DNA of 64,000 nucleotides from Acidimicrobiia bacterium (GTDB taxonomy: Bacteria > Actinomycetota > Acidimicrobiia > IMCC26256 > JAGNEX01). Positions 34,528 through 43,944 of this stretch are shown piece by piece (within the stretch, counting starts at the first letter, position 1; every line of letters begins with the position of its first letter). The notes under the pieces are model-generated. The model was given only the letters and a program-made list of their open reading frames with translations. It had not been told where the DNA came from and ran no database searches. A program made the translations under genes and the position numbers. The DNA is taken from assembly GCA_020637365.1 (NCBI GenBank), contig JACJWE010000003.1:124001-188000 (forward strand). The letters are read 5' to 3'.

Positions 34528-35958
34528 CTACGTGGTGGTAGTCACCGCCTTGGCTTGGGCTGCGACCACCGTCGACGTGGTTGGGTCCGGCAGTGCTGGT
34601 TGGTGTTCGACGATGTTGTCAATCACGGCGTCCGCCACCAGGTTGGCGCCCCACAAGGACAGATGGATGCCGTCGGCTTGACGGAGTTCGTGAGACTCAC
34701 CGTCGGTACCGGGACCGAACTCGGTGTATGCACCACCGGAGTCCCCCAAGAGGGGCGTTGTGTCAAGCAAGATCACGCGCGGACGCTTCTCAGCCTCGGT
34801 TTCGATCAACTCGTTCAGTTCTTGGACCTTGGCGTTGAATTCGGGTGAGCGCATCGGCGGCAAACCAATCCAGTACGCCACTCGGCCATTGGTGCTCAGC
34901 TGGTCCATTGCCACACCGACTCGTGCTGCGTACTCCTTCTTCCAACCGTCGGAAAGCACCTCAAAGACCTCATCACCGACCTGCATGCCCTGGAGATCAT
35001 TCGCCCCAAACATCGCCACCATGACGTCATAGGGTTGGGCCGCAAGTTCGGTGAGTCTGCCGATCCAGTCGAAATAATCCAACCGATTCAGGCCGGAGAC
35101 AACACGCCCTTCGGTGTCGACCACCGCTGGACCGAGCGGATCGACGCGCTGGGCAAAGGACGCAGCGACGTCCTTGCTCATCGAGTCGCCGCCGACCCAG
35201 ACGCGCAGGGGATCTTCCTGCGTGCCACGGCGAATCTCGACACGTTCGGGCACGGTGGTCGTCGTTTCCATGACTCGCTCACGGACTCCTGGCTCCGTGA
35301 CCTGCGTGGTCACGTCCTGCTGGGTCGACGTTGGATCAGAATCGGCGAACGAACGCGTTGGATCGAGCGACGAATCCGCGTCGTGTCCCAGTGCGGCGGC
35401 CAACCCGTCGCGGGGCCGATTAAGGCTCAAGAAATTGGCCACATCGTTGACTGCACCCCACCACCCCATCGACCGGTCACGACTCGCTCCGAACGGCTTG
35501 GTTTCGGCGCCGTTGAGCAGCGCCCCGCTGTTGAGCAGCATGGCCAGCGTGAGGGATACGAAGCCGACCACGAACGCGTGCTGATGGGTCAGTCGCTTCC
35601 TTCCATCCTCGGTGTATGAACCTGGTGGCCTCCGTTGACGTCGAGTCTGCGAGCTTCGAAGTGCGCTTGAACCCGCTAGCTCGGAATCGAGTCGGACGTC
35701 GGAACGGCGTCCTGGACGACGAACTGTGGGCTCGCCCGCTGTATCCGCAGGGAGACGAGCACGCCTGGGCTGCTCCCGACGGTCTCCGTCATCGCTCCAT
35801 CGCGCCGTACGCCGCAGTTGGTCGTCCTCACCGAGATTCTGGGCGGGGCTCTGCGCTCGAGCACTGCCCTGTCGCGGAATGCGGCGCTCCGCGATCTTGT
35901 CGCTCTGGGACGGCTGCTGACGCCCCCGGCCCGTGGATCCAACGGTCTCTTGACTCAA
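34528..35958 (-). CDS. SGNH-hydrolase-type membrane protein (DUF459-like)
   Basis: 476 residues from a TTG at 35958. Residues 1-125 are a basic disordered cytoplasmic tail; a single transmembrane helix follows (AFVVGFVSLTLAMLLNSGAL); then an extracytoplasmic Ser/Thr linker and an SGNH domain: VWVGGDSMSKD (block I Ser), VAMFGANDLQGM (block III Asn) and ADGIHLSLWGA (Asp-His). The three blocks are complete, so it should be active as an O-acyl transferase or esterase. The start overlaps the preceding Arg-rich gene by four bases. With the MBOAT protein it forms an AlgI/AlgJ-like O-acylation pair for a surface polymer. Confidence 0.85.
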   Translation of the reverse strand: MSQETVGSTGRGRQQPSQSDKIAERRIPRQGSARAQSPAQNLGEDDQLRRTARWSDDGDRREQPRRARLPADTAGEPTVRRPGRRSDVRLDSELAGSSALRSSQTRRQRRPPGSYTEDGRKRLTHQHAFVVGFVSLTLAMLLNSGALLNGAETKPFGASRDRSMGWWGAVNDVANFLSLNRPRDGLAAALGHDADSSLDPTRSFADSDPTSTQQDVTTQVTEPGVRERVMETTTTVPERVEIRRGTQEDPLRVWVGGDSMSKDVAASFAQRVDPLGPAVVDTEGRVVSGLNRLDYFDWIGRLTELAAQPYDVMVAMFGANDLQGMQVGDEVFEVLSDGWKKEYAARVGVAMDQLSTNGRVAYWIGLPPMRSPEFNAKVQELNELIETEAEKRPRVILLDTTPLLGDSGGAYTEFGPGTDGESHELRQADGIHLSLWGANLVADAVIDNIVEHQPALPDPTTSTVVAAQAKAVTTTT

Positions 35959-36719
35959 TCGACGACGTCGACGACGACCTTCGGGTTCGAGCGCATCGCC
36001 ACGATCTCCCCGGCTCGAACGGCCCCTCTCGAACTGCGCACGCGCTGAGGGGCGCTGGACAATGCCTCGGGCCTCCTCTTGTCGGACTGACCGTTGCCGA
36101 CCGGGCTGTTCCCGGATGGGCAGCTCTCCGGGTGGGCGCGGGAGCAGCCCTGTTGCTGGACGCTACGGCGTCGATCAAAACTCGGCCCACCGGCGTCTCG
36201 ACCGCGTCCACGCTCGTCGCCGGAGCCGATATCGCGCTCTCGCTCGCCTGTCTGCGGACGCGGCCGCTGGGACCTCACCCTGCCTGAAGGTGCGCCAGAT
36301 CTGGAACGCCGCTGTCGTTCGGCAGAGTCCTCCGCGCGGCGACCCAGGCCGTCTCGCTCAGAATCCACACGACCCGACGACGCTTCCGCCCGGCGCGTCC
36401 GCTGGCGGCGTGACGGTTCGGTGTCGCTGTCAGCGTCGCCGACGCGCTCTCCATCAAGGCCGCGCTTCGAGCGCCCCTCACTCGTTCGCCGTGCGCGCCG
36501 GTCGCGCCGTCCAAGCCCGTTGCCACCGAGCTCGTCCCGGTCAGCGCCGTCCCGATCAGCGGAGGCTCGGCCAGCACCGGCTAGCTCGCCACGGGTTCGG
36601 CCAGCAGGAGCTCGGCCAGCAGGAGCTCGCTCAGCAGAGGCTCGCTCAGCAGAGGCTCGCTCAGCAGAGGCTCGCTCAACAGGAGCTCGTTCACGGTCTT
36701 GCCGGTCGTCGGGTGGCAT
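35955..36719 (-). CDS. Arg/Glu/Ser-rich disordered protein in the acylation operon
   Basis: About 254 residues from ATG 36719, one base after the MBOAT stop; the end overlaps the SGNH start by four bases. Extremely rich in Arg, Ser, Asp, Glu and Gly with no predicted fold. Residues 10-40 are ERASA/ERAPA repeats from 15-bp tandem copies. The next gene begins with a similar basic region, so the two could once have been one reading frame. I do not recognise it. Tight coupling to both neighbours argues that it is translated; low complexity means other frames are also open, so confidence is limited. Confidence 0.5.
   Translation of the reverse strand: MPPDDRQDRERAPVERASAERASAERASAERAPAGRAPAGRTRGELAGAGRASADRDGADRDELGGNGLGRRDRRARRTSEGRSKRGLDGERVGDADSDTEPSRRQRTRRAEASSGRVDSERDGLGRRAEDSAERQRRSRSGAPSGRVRSQRPRPQTGERERDIGSGDERGRGRDAGGPSFDRRRSVQQQGCSRAHPESCPSGNSPVGNGQSDKRRPEALSSAPQRVRSSRGAVRAGEIVAMRSNPKVVVDVVD
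36601..36690. repeat. Six 15-bp tandem repeats in the Arg-rich gene
   Basis: Units such as TCAGCAGAGGCTCGC follow each other six times with a few substitutions (36601-36615 to 36676-36690). They are in frame with the minus-strand ORF and encode ERASA/GRAPA. Confidence 0.9.
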
Positions 36720-36720
36720 A

Positions 36721-38157
36721 TCAGAACTGAAAGTAGATGAACGGAGCAACACCCTCGGGTCCGAGCGTGTCGATGACGGTCAATGCCAGTGCGAAGGCGA
36801 TACCCATGTAGATGGGGGGCATTTCAGACCATGCCCGCTGCAACTGGCGGGACTGGTCACGCGACATGAACTGGACCGCGACGGCACCGATCAGAAGGCC
36901 GATCAGCACGGGATTGAAGGAAACCGAGCCGAGCGGACCAAACAGCGCACCCAAATACTCGGTCGCGATCCCAAAGGTCGGTGCCCGAAAGAAGATCCAA
37001 GCCAGACACACGATATGAAACGTCACGGTCCACCGGAGAACCTGAGACACACGGGAATCGAGCAGAGGAACACCCTGGCGGTACTCGTGCCAACGTTTCG
37101 TAACGATGCGTTCAACCACCAGCCAACCGCCGTGGATGGCACCCCAGATCACGAAGGTCCATGCGGCGCCGTGCCACAAACCGCCGAGCAACATGGTCAG
37201 CATCAGGTTGACAAGCGTGCGGTTGTATCCGTGGCGATTTCCCCCGAGCGGGATATAGAGGTAGTCGCGCAGCCAGCGAGACAAGGTCATATGCCACCGA
37301 CGCCAGAAGTCTTGGAGGCTCAGCGAGCGATACGGCGAATCGAAATTCTGTGGAAAGCTGATGCCCAGCAGCAACGCGATCCCGATGGCGATATCGGTGT
37401 ACCCAGAAAAGTCGGCGTAGATCTGGATTGCGTAGGCATACATGCCGAGCCATGCCTCCCACGCGGAAGCATGCGCAGGCGCCGCAAAGGTCTTGTCAAC
37501 GATCACGTCGGCCAGATACGACGCTACGACGACCTTCTTGAACAGTCCCCCGGCAATCAGTTGGGTCGCCCGACCGACATCGAGGGTCCTGGGACGCCGA
37601 TCGAGTTGGGGCAGAAACTCGGAGAGGCGGACGATCGGCCCCGCGACCAGATGCGGAAAGAAGGAGATATACAGCATGACGTCCAGCAAACGGGCCGGCC
37701 GGCCGTACTCTCCCCGACCAGCATCGATGACGTAGCTCATCCCCTGGAAGGTGAAGAACGAGATGGCGATCGGCAGGCGCACCGTCAGCGGCGTCGCGTC
37801 GAGGTGCCAGCCGATGGCGTTGGCGAGATTGATCAGGGTCTCAGAGAGAAACCCCGCATATTTGAACCAGCCGAGCAGGGCGAGGTTTGCGGCGACACCG
37901 ATCCGGACCCACCGTTTAGACAGATCGGTTTTTGACCGATCGGGCCCGAGATGTTCGATAACGGTCCGAGCCAAGAACGCGTTGACCACAGCCGAACCGA
38001 TGAGCAGGGGCACGTAACGCCAGTTCCACTGCCCATAAAAGAAGATGCTGGCCGCCAGCATGAAGTAGCGCCATCCAAACCGATACCGACGCAACAGCCA
38101 ATGCCCGCAGTACACGACTGCGAAGAATGCGGCGAACGCAGCGGTTGGGAACAGCAT
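36721..38157 (-). CDS. MBOAT-family membrane O-acyltransferase (AlgI-like)
   Basis: About 478 residues from ATG 38157, giving the family start MLFPTAAFAAFFAVV; a TTG at 38226 would add 23 residues. About ten transmembrane helices. Signature features: LPIAISFFTFQGMSYVID, YADFSGYTDIAIGIALLLG, LQDFWRRWHMTLSRWLRDYL and the catalytic His in LLGGLWHGAAWTFVIWG. Moves acyl (often acetyl) groups across the membrane to an SGNH partner for polysaccharide modification. First gene of the three-gene operon; the acylated polymer is unknown. Confidence 0.93.
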   Translation of the reverse strand: MLFPTAAFAAFFAVVYCGHWLLRRYRFGWRYFMLAASIFFYGQWNWRYVPLLIGSAVVNAFLARTVIEHLGPDRSKTDLSKRWVRIGVAANLALLGWFKYAGFLSETLINLANAIGWHLDATPLTVRLPIAISFFTFQGMSYVIDAGRGEYGRPARLLDVMLYISFFPHLVAGPIVRLSEFLPQLDRRPRTLDVGRATQLIAGGLFKKVVVASYLADVIVDKTFAAPAHASAWEAWLGMYAYAIQIYADFSGYTDIAIGIALLLGISFPQNFDSPYRSLSLQDFWRRWHMTLSRWLRDYLYIPLGGNRHGYNRTLVNLMLTMLLGGLWHGAAWTFVIWGAIHGGWLVVERIVTKRWHEYRQGVPLLDSRVSQVLRWTVTFHIVCLAWIFFRAPTFGIATEYLGALFGPLGSVSFNPVLIGLLIGAVAVQFMSRDQSRQLQRAWSEMPPIYMGIAFALALTVIDTLGPEGVAPFIYFQF

Positions 38158-38275
38158 GACCTGGGCGGTACTCCAGTCCTCGGTGTGACGAACTTCGGCG
38201 AAGAGACGCGGCTTGGCCAGCCCCAAGAAGATCCCAGGGGCTGGCCAAGCATGTTCTCAGAACATAGACCTCGGA

Positions 38276-38698
38276 CTATGCGGGTGGGTAGACGCCCATC
38301 TGCTTGCCCTTGTCGGTCTGCCAAAAGATGTCGGCGATCTCATCGATGTAGGCAATGAGCTGCTCACCCACGGCGGGATCCATCGACTTCTTGACCTCGC
38401 CCGCCTGGTGGGTCGCCTTCCAGAAGAGGTCGTGAAGCTGAGGGAACTCTTCGAAGTGTGCGGGTGCAAAGAAGTCGGCCCACAGCACCATCAGGTGATG
38501 CTTGGTGCGTTCAGCGCACTCTTCCTTGATGAAGACACAACGCGTGCGGAACGCGTCGTCCTCTGATTCTTGGTACTTCTGCGCGGTCTTGACACAAGAC
38601 AGCGCTTCGATCTTTGCCTGAGCCGGGTCGTATACCCCGCAGTACAGGTCACAGTGAGCGTGGGCCGTTTCGGCACCAGAGAAAAGGGACGACAGCAT
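38276..38698 (-). CDS. sodN: Nickel superoxide dismutase with an altered nickel hook
   Basis: 140 residues from ATG 38698 (AAGGAG upstream). The 14-residue propeptide MLSSLFSGAETAHA precedes the mature start HCDLYCGVYDPAQ. Ni-SOD needs a free N-terminal His1 plus Cys2 and Cys6 as nickel ligands; all are present. Position 5, normally a cis-proline in HCxxPCGxY, is Tyr. The four-helix body is intact (TKHHLMVLWADFFAPAHFEE; FWKATHQAGEVKKSMD). The divergent sodX product should cut the propeptide. Cytoplasmic, makes a hexamer in known examples. Confidence 0.95.
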   Translation of the reverse strand: MLSSLFSGAETAHAHCDLYCGVYDPAQAKIEALSCVKTAQKYQESEDDAFRTRCVFIKEECAERTKHHLMVLWADFFAPAHFEEFPQLHDLFWKATHQAGEVKKSMDPAVGEQLIAYIDEIADIFWQTDKGKQMGVYPPA

Positions 38699-38754
38699 GT
38701 GTGGCTCCTTGGTCACGAGAAATATGGGCGCGGCCAAGCACCCTACACTGCGGA

Positions 38755-38805
38755 AAGAAGTCTCTGAGGGGTTAGCACCCTCCGAGCGACAAGAAGTCTC
38801 TGAGG
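38755..38805. promoter_or_regulatory. 15-bp direct repeat in the sodN-sodX divergent promoter region
   Basis: AAGAAGTCTCTGAGG occurs at 38755-38769 and 38791-38805, exactly 36 bases apart, filling most of the 114-base intergenic region. The second copy provides the GAGG ribosome site of sodX. Candidate operators for coordinate control. Confidence 0.5.
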
Positions 38806-38812
38806 ATCAACC

Positions 38813-39154
38813 TTGCTGCCACGGTCTTTCAAGCTCCGCCGCTTTGTCGTTGCCGATCGCTCGATGGAACCAGCCCTGGTCGGTGGACAAGCGGTGATCG
38901 CCACCCGCCGTGGCACCGCCGAACCGGGTCAGATCAGAATCTTTGAGCACCCGCTACGACCCGGCTTCTGGTTGATTAAACGGGTGGAGCGGATACCCGA
39001 AACCGGACGCATGTGGGTGTTGTCGGACAACCGTTCTCTCTCGACCACCGATTCGCGCGAGCTGGGCACGGTGCCGATCGACGGTTCATACCGGGTGCTC
39101 TGCGCGTTGCCGACCTGGCTCGTCCGCATCGACTCTGCGCCCGAACGGCCTTGA
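38813..39154 (+). CDS. sodX: Ni-SOD maturation protease, signal-peptidase-like (SodX)
   Basis: 113 residues from TTG 38813. S26/S24-type serine peptidase fold without a membrane anchor. Catalytic Ser17 in VADRSMEPAL and Lys56 in FWLIKRVERI, plus the box LSDNRSLSTTDSRELG. In the known pair SodX removes the Ni-SOD propeptide so that His1 can bind nickel. Divergent from sodN, the usual partnership. Confidence 0.88.
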   Translation: MLPRSFKLRRFVVADRSMEPALVGGQAVIATRRGTAEPGQIRIFEHPLRPGFWLIKRVERIPETGRMWVLSDNRSLSTTDSRELGTVPIDGSYRVLCALPTWLVRIDSAPERP

Positions 39155-39158
39155 GGCG

Positions 39159-39779
39159 TTACAGCTTGGGGGCGATCAACTCGGCGACCTGGATCGCCGC
39201 ATCCGCGTCGTCCTGGGCGCCGTTGTACAACTCAAACCCGTTGCCGATCGCGTCTTGCAGTTGGGCTGATTTGATGGCCCCGGACTCGGCATCGGCATTG
39301 CTCATCACCGCCTGGACCGAAAACTCGCTCTGGCCAGCAACGCCCAACACGATGCCGTCGCGGGTCAGCAACGCCTGATCGCCAACCCCGGACAATGTCG
39401 CCGCGCCGATTTCGTCAGGATTGTCACCCGCCTCGGTGAACGGACCATTTCCGGCCGGGGCAACCACCAAGATGACCGAGTTTCCGTCTTGGTCGGCATA
39501 CGAGCAGAACCCCGTCCCGCCGTCGACCGTACCGTCGACGAAGGAGAAGCTGTCGTCGAGCTCGTCGGAAATCTCGTTGGCCGTCTCAGCAGAACAGGCT
39601 GAGCCATCGCCAGACCCTGCCGCGTCCGACCCGTCGGGGCCAGCGAGGTCATCGGAATCGGACGCGCCCTCAGAGGTCGTGTTCGAAGCGTCAGAACCTG
39701 AGTCGTCATCGCTGGAACAGCCAAACCCGACGAGTGCGATGAACATGACGATGGTGAGGGCAAAGATTGGTCGGCGCAT
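39159..39779 (-). CDS. Putative lipoprotein
   Basis: 206 residues. Signal with lipobox: MRRPIFALTIVMFIALVGFG then Cys21, followed by an Asp/Ser/Gly-rich linker to about residue 60 and a compact domain with two Cys (SACSAE, FCSYAD) that could form a disulfide. Anchored outside the membrane. No family recognised; the domain resembles small DUF3558-like lipoprotein domains only in general shape. Convergent with sodX. Confidence 0.8.
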   Translation of the reverse strand: MRRPIFALTIVMFIALVGFGCSSDDDSGSDASNTTSEGASDSDDLAGPDGSDAAGSGDGSACSAETANEISDELDDSFSFVDGTVDGGTGFCSYADQDGNSVILVVAPAGNGPFTEAGDNPDEIGAATLSGVGDQALLTRDGIVLGVAGQSEFSVQAVMSNADAESGAIKSAQLQDAIGNGFELYNGAQDDADAAIQVAELIAPKL

Positions 39780-40010
39780 GACGGGACCTTACCAGGGCGC
39801 GCGAATACCTCGGCGGGGGCTGCTGCCTCCAAGAATGGCCACAAGCTTCGTCACCGCTAGCCAGCACCGAATACGATCTTGCGCACTCGGTCGTTTTGGC
39901 CGCTCGGCGGATCACCACCTGGAGGTGCCGACCGACCAGCGTTGCTCCACTGGGCCATGCTCAGCGAGTGCGAACGACGTTATCGATCTACCAAAGGAAT
40001 CTGACCAACG

Positions 40011-40613
40011 ATGGGTCCCGAAGGAACGATCGCCGGACCGCGCATCACCGATGTGCACGATCATCCGGTAGTTCTACCGTCCAATGCGCTCCCCCGCCTA
40101 CGAGTAGCTCGACTATTTATTTCAACGACGGCCGACACCGATTTTGTCGACATCACGCAGTGTTGTTTCGACATGATCGAACGCCACAAACCCGCTCACG
40201 GCAACATCGTGATTTTCACCCGCCATACCACGTGTGGTCTGACGATCAACGAGGACGAAGAGGGCTACCAAGAAGACGTTCGCACAACCGTCGAACGTCT
40301 GACGCCCCGCGACCGCTACTGGGCACATGACGATCTCGATCGGCGCTGGCAGAACCTCACCCCCGACGAACGTCCAAATGGACACAGCCACGTGCGATCG
40401 ATGCTGGTCGGAAACCCATCGGTCACGATCCCGATCATCGACGGTGAACTCGCCCTCGGACGATGGCAGCGGCTGTTTCTGATCGAGCTGGACGGCGGCC
40501 GCGAACGCGAGGTCATCCTGCAGATGTTCAGCCTCGATCATCCCGAACAAGAAGAAGAGTTCCACTTATCGGTCAGCGATGAGGGCGCTCAGGAGCCGGA
40601 GATACAGCGATGA
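40011..40613 (+). CDS. YjbQ/UPF0047 family protein
   Basis: 200 residues, longer than the 130-140 typical because of N- and C-terminal extensions. Signature seen: NIVIFTRHTTCGLTINEDEE, RPNGHSHVRSMLVGNPSVTI and GRWQRLFLIELDG. A beta-barrel trimer with conserved His and Glu; some members show secondary thiamine-phosphate synthase activity, though the physiological role is unclear. Its stop overlaps the start of the polyprenyl synthase by four bases. Confidence 0.88.
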   Translation: MGPEGTIAGPRITDVHDHPVVLPSNALPRLRVARLFISTTADTDFVDITQCCFDMIERHKPAHGNIVIFTRHTTCGLTINEDEEGYQEDVRTTVERLTPRDRYWAHDDLDRRWQNLTPDERPNGHSHVRSMLVGNPSVTIPIIDGELALGRWQRLFLIELDGGREREVILQMFSLDHPEQEEEFHLSVSDEGAQEPEIQR

Positions 40614-41622
40614 GCATTCACGCGTTCCTTGCAACCCCAACCCTCGCAAGTGACTTGGAACGTGTGGAAGAAGCGCTGCAGGACAGCATTAATGTCGGCA
40701 ACGCCTTTCTCGAACCGGCCCTCGGCCACCTGGTCAACGCTGGCGGCAAACGCCTGCGCCCGACCTTGACCATCGTTGCCGCGCAGGCGGTGACCCACGA
40801 CCGCGACTCCGCCGCGACAGCCGAGGTCGTGTCTGCAGCAGCATCGGTCGAATTGCTCCACATCGGCTCGCTGCTTCACGACGACGTCATCGACGAAGCC
40901 GATTCGCGCCGTGGCACGGTCAGCGTCAATCGGCGTTGGGGAAATCCGACGGCGATCTTGGCCGGGGACCGTTTGCTCGCTCTGGCAGCGCAGATGACCG
41001 CACGCCTCGGTCAGTACGAAGCCGAAGTCATGGCCGACACGCTCGCCGCCTTGTGCGACGGTCAGATGCTTGAAACCGGCACCATGTATGACGTCGAACG
41101 CAGCGAAGACGCCTATCTCAATTCGATCGCGGGTAAGACCGCAGCGTTGTTGGCTACCTCGGCCCGACTCGGCGGCTACGAGGCCGGTGGAACTCCCGAT
41201 CAGATCGCGCGCTCGCCAACTACGGCCACCACCTCGGCATGGCCTTTCAGATCGTCGACGACTTACTCGATCTGACCGCCACCGACGAGATCCTCGGCAA
41301 ACCAGCGGGTAAAGACATCCTCGAAGGTGTCTTTTCGATCCCGGTCATCAAGGCAATGGGCGCCGATGACGAGATTCGACTCCTGCTCGACCAGCCGATG
41401 ACGGTCGACATCGCCGCCCAGGCACGGGTCAAAGTCGTCGCGTCTCCTGCCATTCGCGACGCATTCGAGATGGCGCGTGAGCAAGTTCAACTCGCCTGTC
41501 ACGTTCTGACCCAATGCGAGGTGCTTCATGAGCCGACCGTCCAGGCGTTCCAAGATGTGGCCCGCCACGTACTGGAACAGTTGCGGGTGCCAGCTCCCGA
41601 ACTCTTAGCGACGCCCGCATGA
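40610..41622 (+). pseudogene. Polyprenyl diphosphate synthase, single-base frameshift
   Basis: An isoprenoid chain-elongating enzyme. GGKRLRPTLTIV, then the first Asp-rich motif in LLHDDVIDEADSRRG, then GDRLLALAAQ are in the first frame. After TPDQIAR the frame is lost; the second motif MAFQIVDDLLDLTATDE and the rest of the protein lie in the next frame (from about 41239). Restoring one base near 41212 gives about 337 residues, normal length. Its place before menG suggests that it builds the menaquinone side chain. One base missing near GCGCGCTCG. Confidence 0.9.
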
Positions 41623-41819
41623 CCGGCGTGAACTCGATCTTTCAGGTTCACCTGGTCTGACGAGCACCGAACTCTGGACTAGCGCCGGGCGGACCCAGAA
41701 AACCGACGGAGCAGTCTCGGGCCAGACGACGCAAACGGACCGCCTACGGGTTCATCCGTTCATCACCACGATCGACCCGGTCTCGACCAGCGACTGCGTC
41801 CCATACGACGAGGACTTCC

Positions 41820-42521
41820 ATGGCGAACAAACCTGATGTGCTGCCCACCGGGGAGCAGAAGGTCAAGATGGTCGACGATATGTTCGACCGGATCGCTGGC
41901 CGATACGAACGCCTCAACCGCATCCTGACCCTCAAGATGGATGTGGCGTGGCGGGCCCAAGCCGTCCGGTCACTGGGGCTGCCCAGGTACTCAACGATTC
42001 TTGACGTGGCGTGCGGAACCGGCGACCTATGCCGCGACCTCGAAGCGATGAGCTACCGAGCCATCGGCATCGACCGCTCCCAGGGGATGCTCCAGAATGC
42101 CCACACCGCCGGTCCGCTGGTGCGCGGCGATGCCCTTGCACTTTCGTTTGCCGATGGCTCAGCTGATGGCCTGACCTGCGGATTCGCGTTGCGCAACTTC
42201 GAGTCGCTCCCACCGTTCTTCGATGAAATGGCCCGGGTCGTTCGTCCAGGGGGCCGGATTGCCCTGCTCGAAGTTTCTGAGCCCAAAAACCCTGTCATGC
42301 GATTTGGGCATCAGATGTATTTCAACAACGTGGTCCCACTCGTCGGCGGACTGCTCTCGGATCGGAGCGCGTACAAGTACCTGCCCAAATCGGTCTCGTA
42401 TCTGCCGCCGGGCGACGAATTGGTGTCCATGTTGTACGCCTCGGGCTTTACAGAGATCGCTCACTGGCAACTCAGCGGCGGGATTGCCCAACTCCTGGTC
42501 GGCACCCGATCCGGCAGCTGA
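41820..42521 (+). CDS. menG: Demethylmenaquinone methyltransferase
   Basis: 233 residues. SAM-dependent C-methylation of demethylmenaquinone, the last step of menaquinone synthesis. UbiE/MenG features: VDDMFDRIAGRYERLNRI, LDVACGTGDLCRDLE (motif I), FALRNFESLPPFFDEMARV and RPGGRIALLEVSEP. The stop is one base from the menF start, so the two are coupled. Confidence 0.95.
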   Translation: MANKPDVLPTGEQKVKMVDDMFDRIAGRYERLNRILTLKMDVAWRAQAVRSLGLPRYSTILDVACGTGDLCRDLEAMSYRAIGIDRSQGMLQNAHTAGPLVRGDALALSFADGSADGLTCGFALRNFESLPPFFDEMARVVRPGGRIALLEVSEPKNPVMRFGHQMYFNNVVPLVGGLLSDRSAYKYLPKSVSYLPPGDELVSMLYASGFTEIAHWQLSGGIAQLLVGTRSGS

Positions 42522-42522
42522 T

Positions 42523-43820
42523 ATGACAACGCTGCTGAGCGCAGGTACTGCACTCATCACCAATAGCGCTCCCGACGACGGCCTCCTCGATCGCCCAGAC
42601 CTCGTGTGGTACTGGTCTGACGAGACCGAGACGGTGATGGGTTTCGGCGCTGCGGCGATCATCGCTGTCCCGACTGGAATCGGCCGCCTCGCGAGGCTGG
42701 ACGACATCGTGGCGACCACACTGGCTTCCATCACGGTCGACGATCGGCGTCGTCGAGTTACCTCCCGGGTACTGCCCAGGGCCCTCGGTGCCATCCCCTT
42801 TGATCGTCACACTCCGGGAACGATGGTCATCCCCGAAGTAACCGTTGGCACGACCCGGAACGGCGACACCTGGCGCTGTGAAATCGTCTTCGATTCCTCT
42901 GCACAAGACCGCAGCGCATCGCTCGAGGGTAGCGAGCTGTGGTGGTCCACCGACGACCGGGTCGCGGTCGATCAAACCGCCTGGGAGTCCATGGTCCGCA
43001 CCGCTCAGGAACGGCTTCACGCCACGCCCCTCGAAAGGTCGTGCTCGCACGGACGTCGAGCCAGGTGATGGCCGCTCCACCGACACGAAGCGCGGTGATC
43101 CGGGCGCTGGTCGAGGACAATCCCGGCGCGTACGTGTTCTGTGCCGGGAACTTTGTGGGGGCCACGCCCGAACTTCTCGTCGAACGAACAGGCCGTCTGG
43201 CTCGTTGTCGCCCGATGGCAGGTACCAGTTGGCCGGCGCCAGACGCCGACCGCCCCGCCACGAGCGATGAGCCGACCGATAGCGACGCGAGGCAAGCCGA
43301 CGACTCGGCGCCACTCGACAACGGGGCGATGACCCCCAAAGATCGCCATGAGCACACCGTCATGGTCGGACCGCTACTCGACCGGCTTCGCGGCGTCGCT
43401 GTCCGCGTCGACGCGACCGACCCCGTCGAGGTAGACGCTGGCCCGTTACGGCACCTGGCGACCACCGTCGTCGCCGAACTCCCCCAGGATGATCCTCCCC
43501 GCGCGCTGGGACTCGTCGCCGCGCTACATCCAACGGGTGCGGTTGCGGGGCATCCAAGGGACCTTGCTCTGGCGGCCATCGCCGAGCTTGAACCCGATGG
43601 ACGAGGCCCATACGCGGGACCTGTCGGGTGGATGGACTCGAGCGGGGACGGGCGCTTTGCCGTCGCCGTGCGCAGTGCGTTGCTCGGTTCAGATCGGGTT
43701 GTGTGTTTTGCTGGGGCAGGGATCGTCGACGAATCAGATCCGACACGCGAATGGGTCGAAACCGAACAAAAGCTGCAGATCATGCGGACGGCTCTCGACA
43801 CCAGCGCCGGCGACACCTGA
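42523..43820 (+). pseudogene. menF: Isochorismate synthase, single-base frameshift
   Basis: Converts chorismate to isochorismate, the entry to the pathway. Starting MTTLLSAGTA, the first frame ends after LHATPLE; the next block KVVLARTSSQVM, FCAGNFVGATPELLVER, DRHEHTVMVGPL, HPTGAVAGHP and RGPYAGPVGWMDSSGDG are in the next frame. One A restored near 43035 gives about 432 residues. A Ser/Asp-rich insertion lies after MAGTSW. Active-site Glu and His are present. Confidence 0.9.
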
Positions 43821-43944
43821 CCGACGGCTTCCCGGTTTCTTTCGCGAACGCGCTGTTTCGCCCAGCGCAGATTTCCCCTAACATGACCCGCATCCAACCG
43901 CTCGACCATCGGGGAGTTGAGCGGGTGGGTCAAAGGGGAAACAT

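Noticed and set aside
36094..37935. 613-codon plus-strand ORF opposite the MBOAT gene
   Set aside because: It is antisense to a clear acyltransferase with all family motifs; composition is typical of a high-GC shadow frame.
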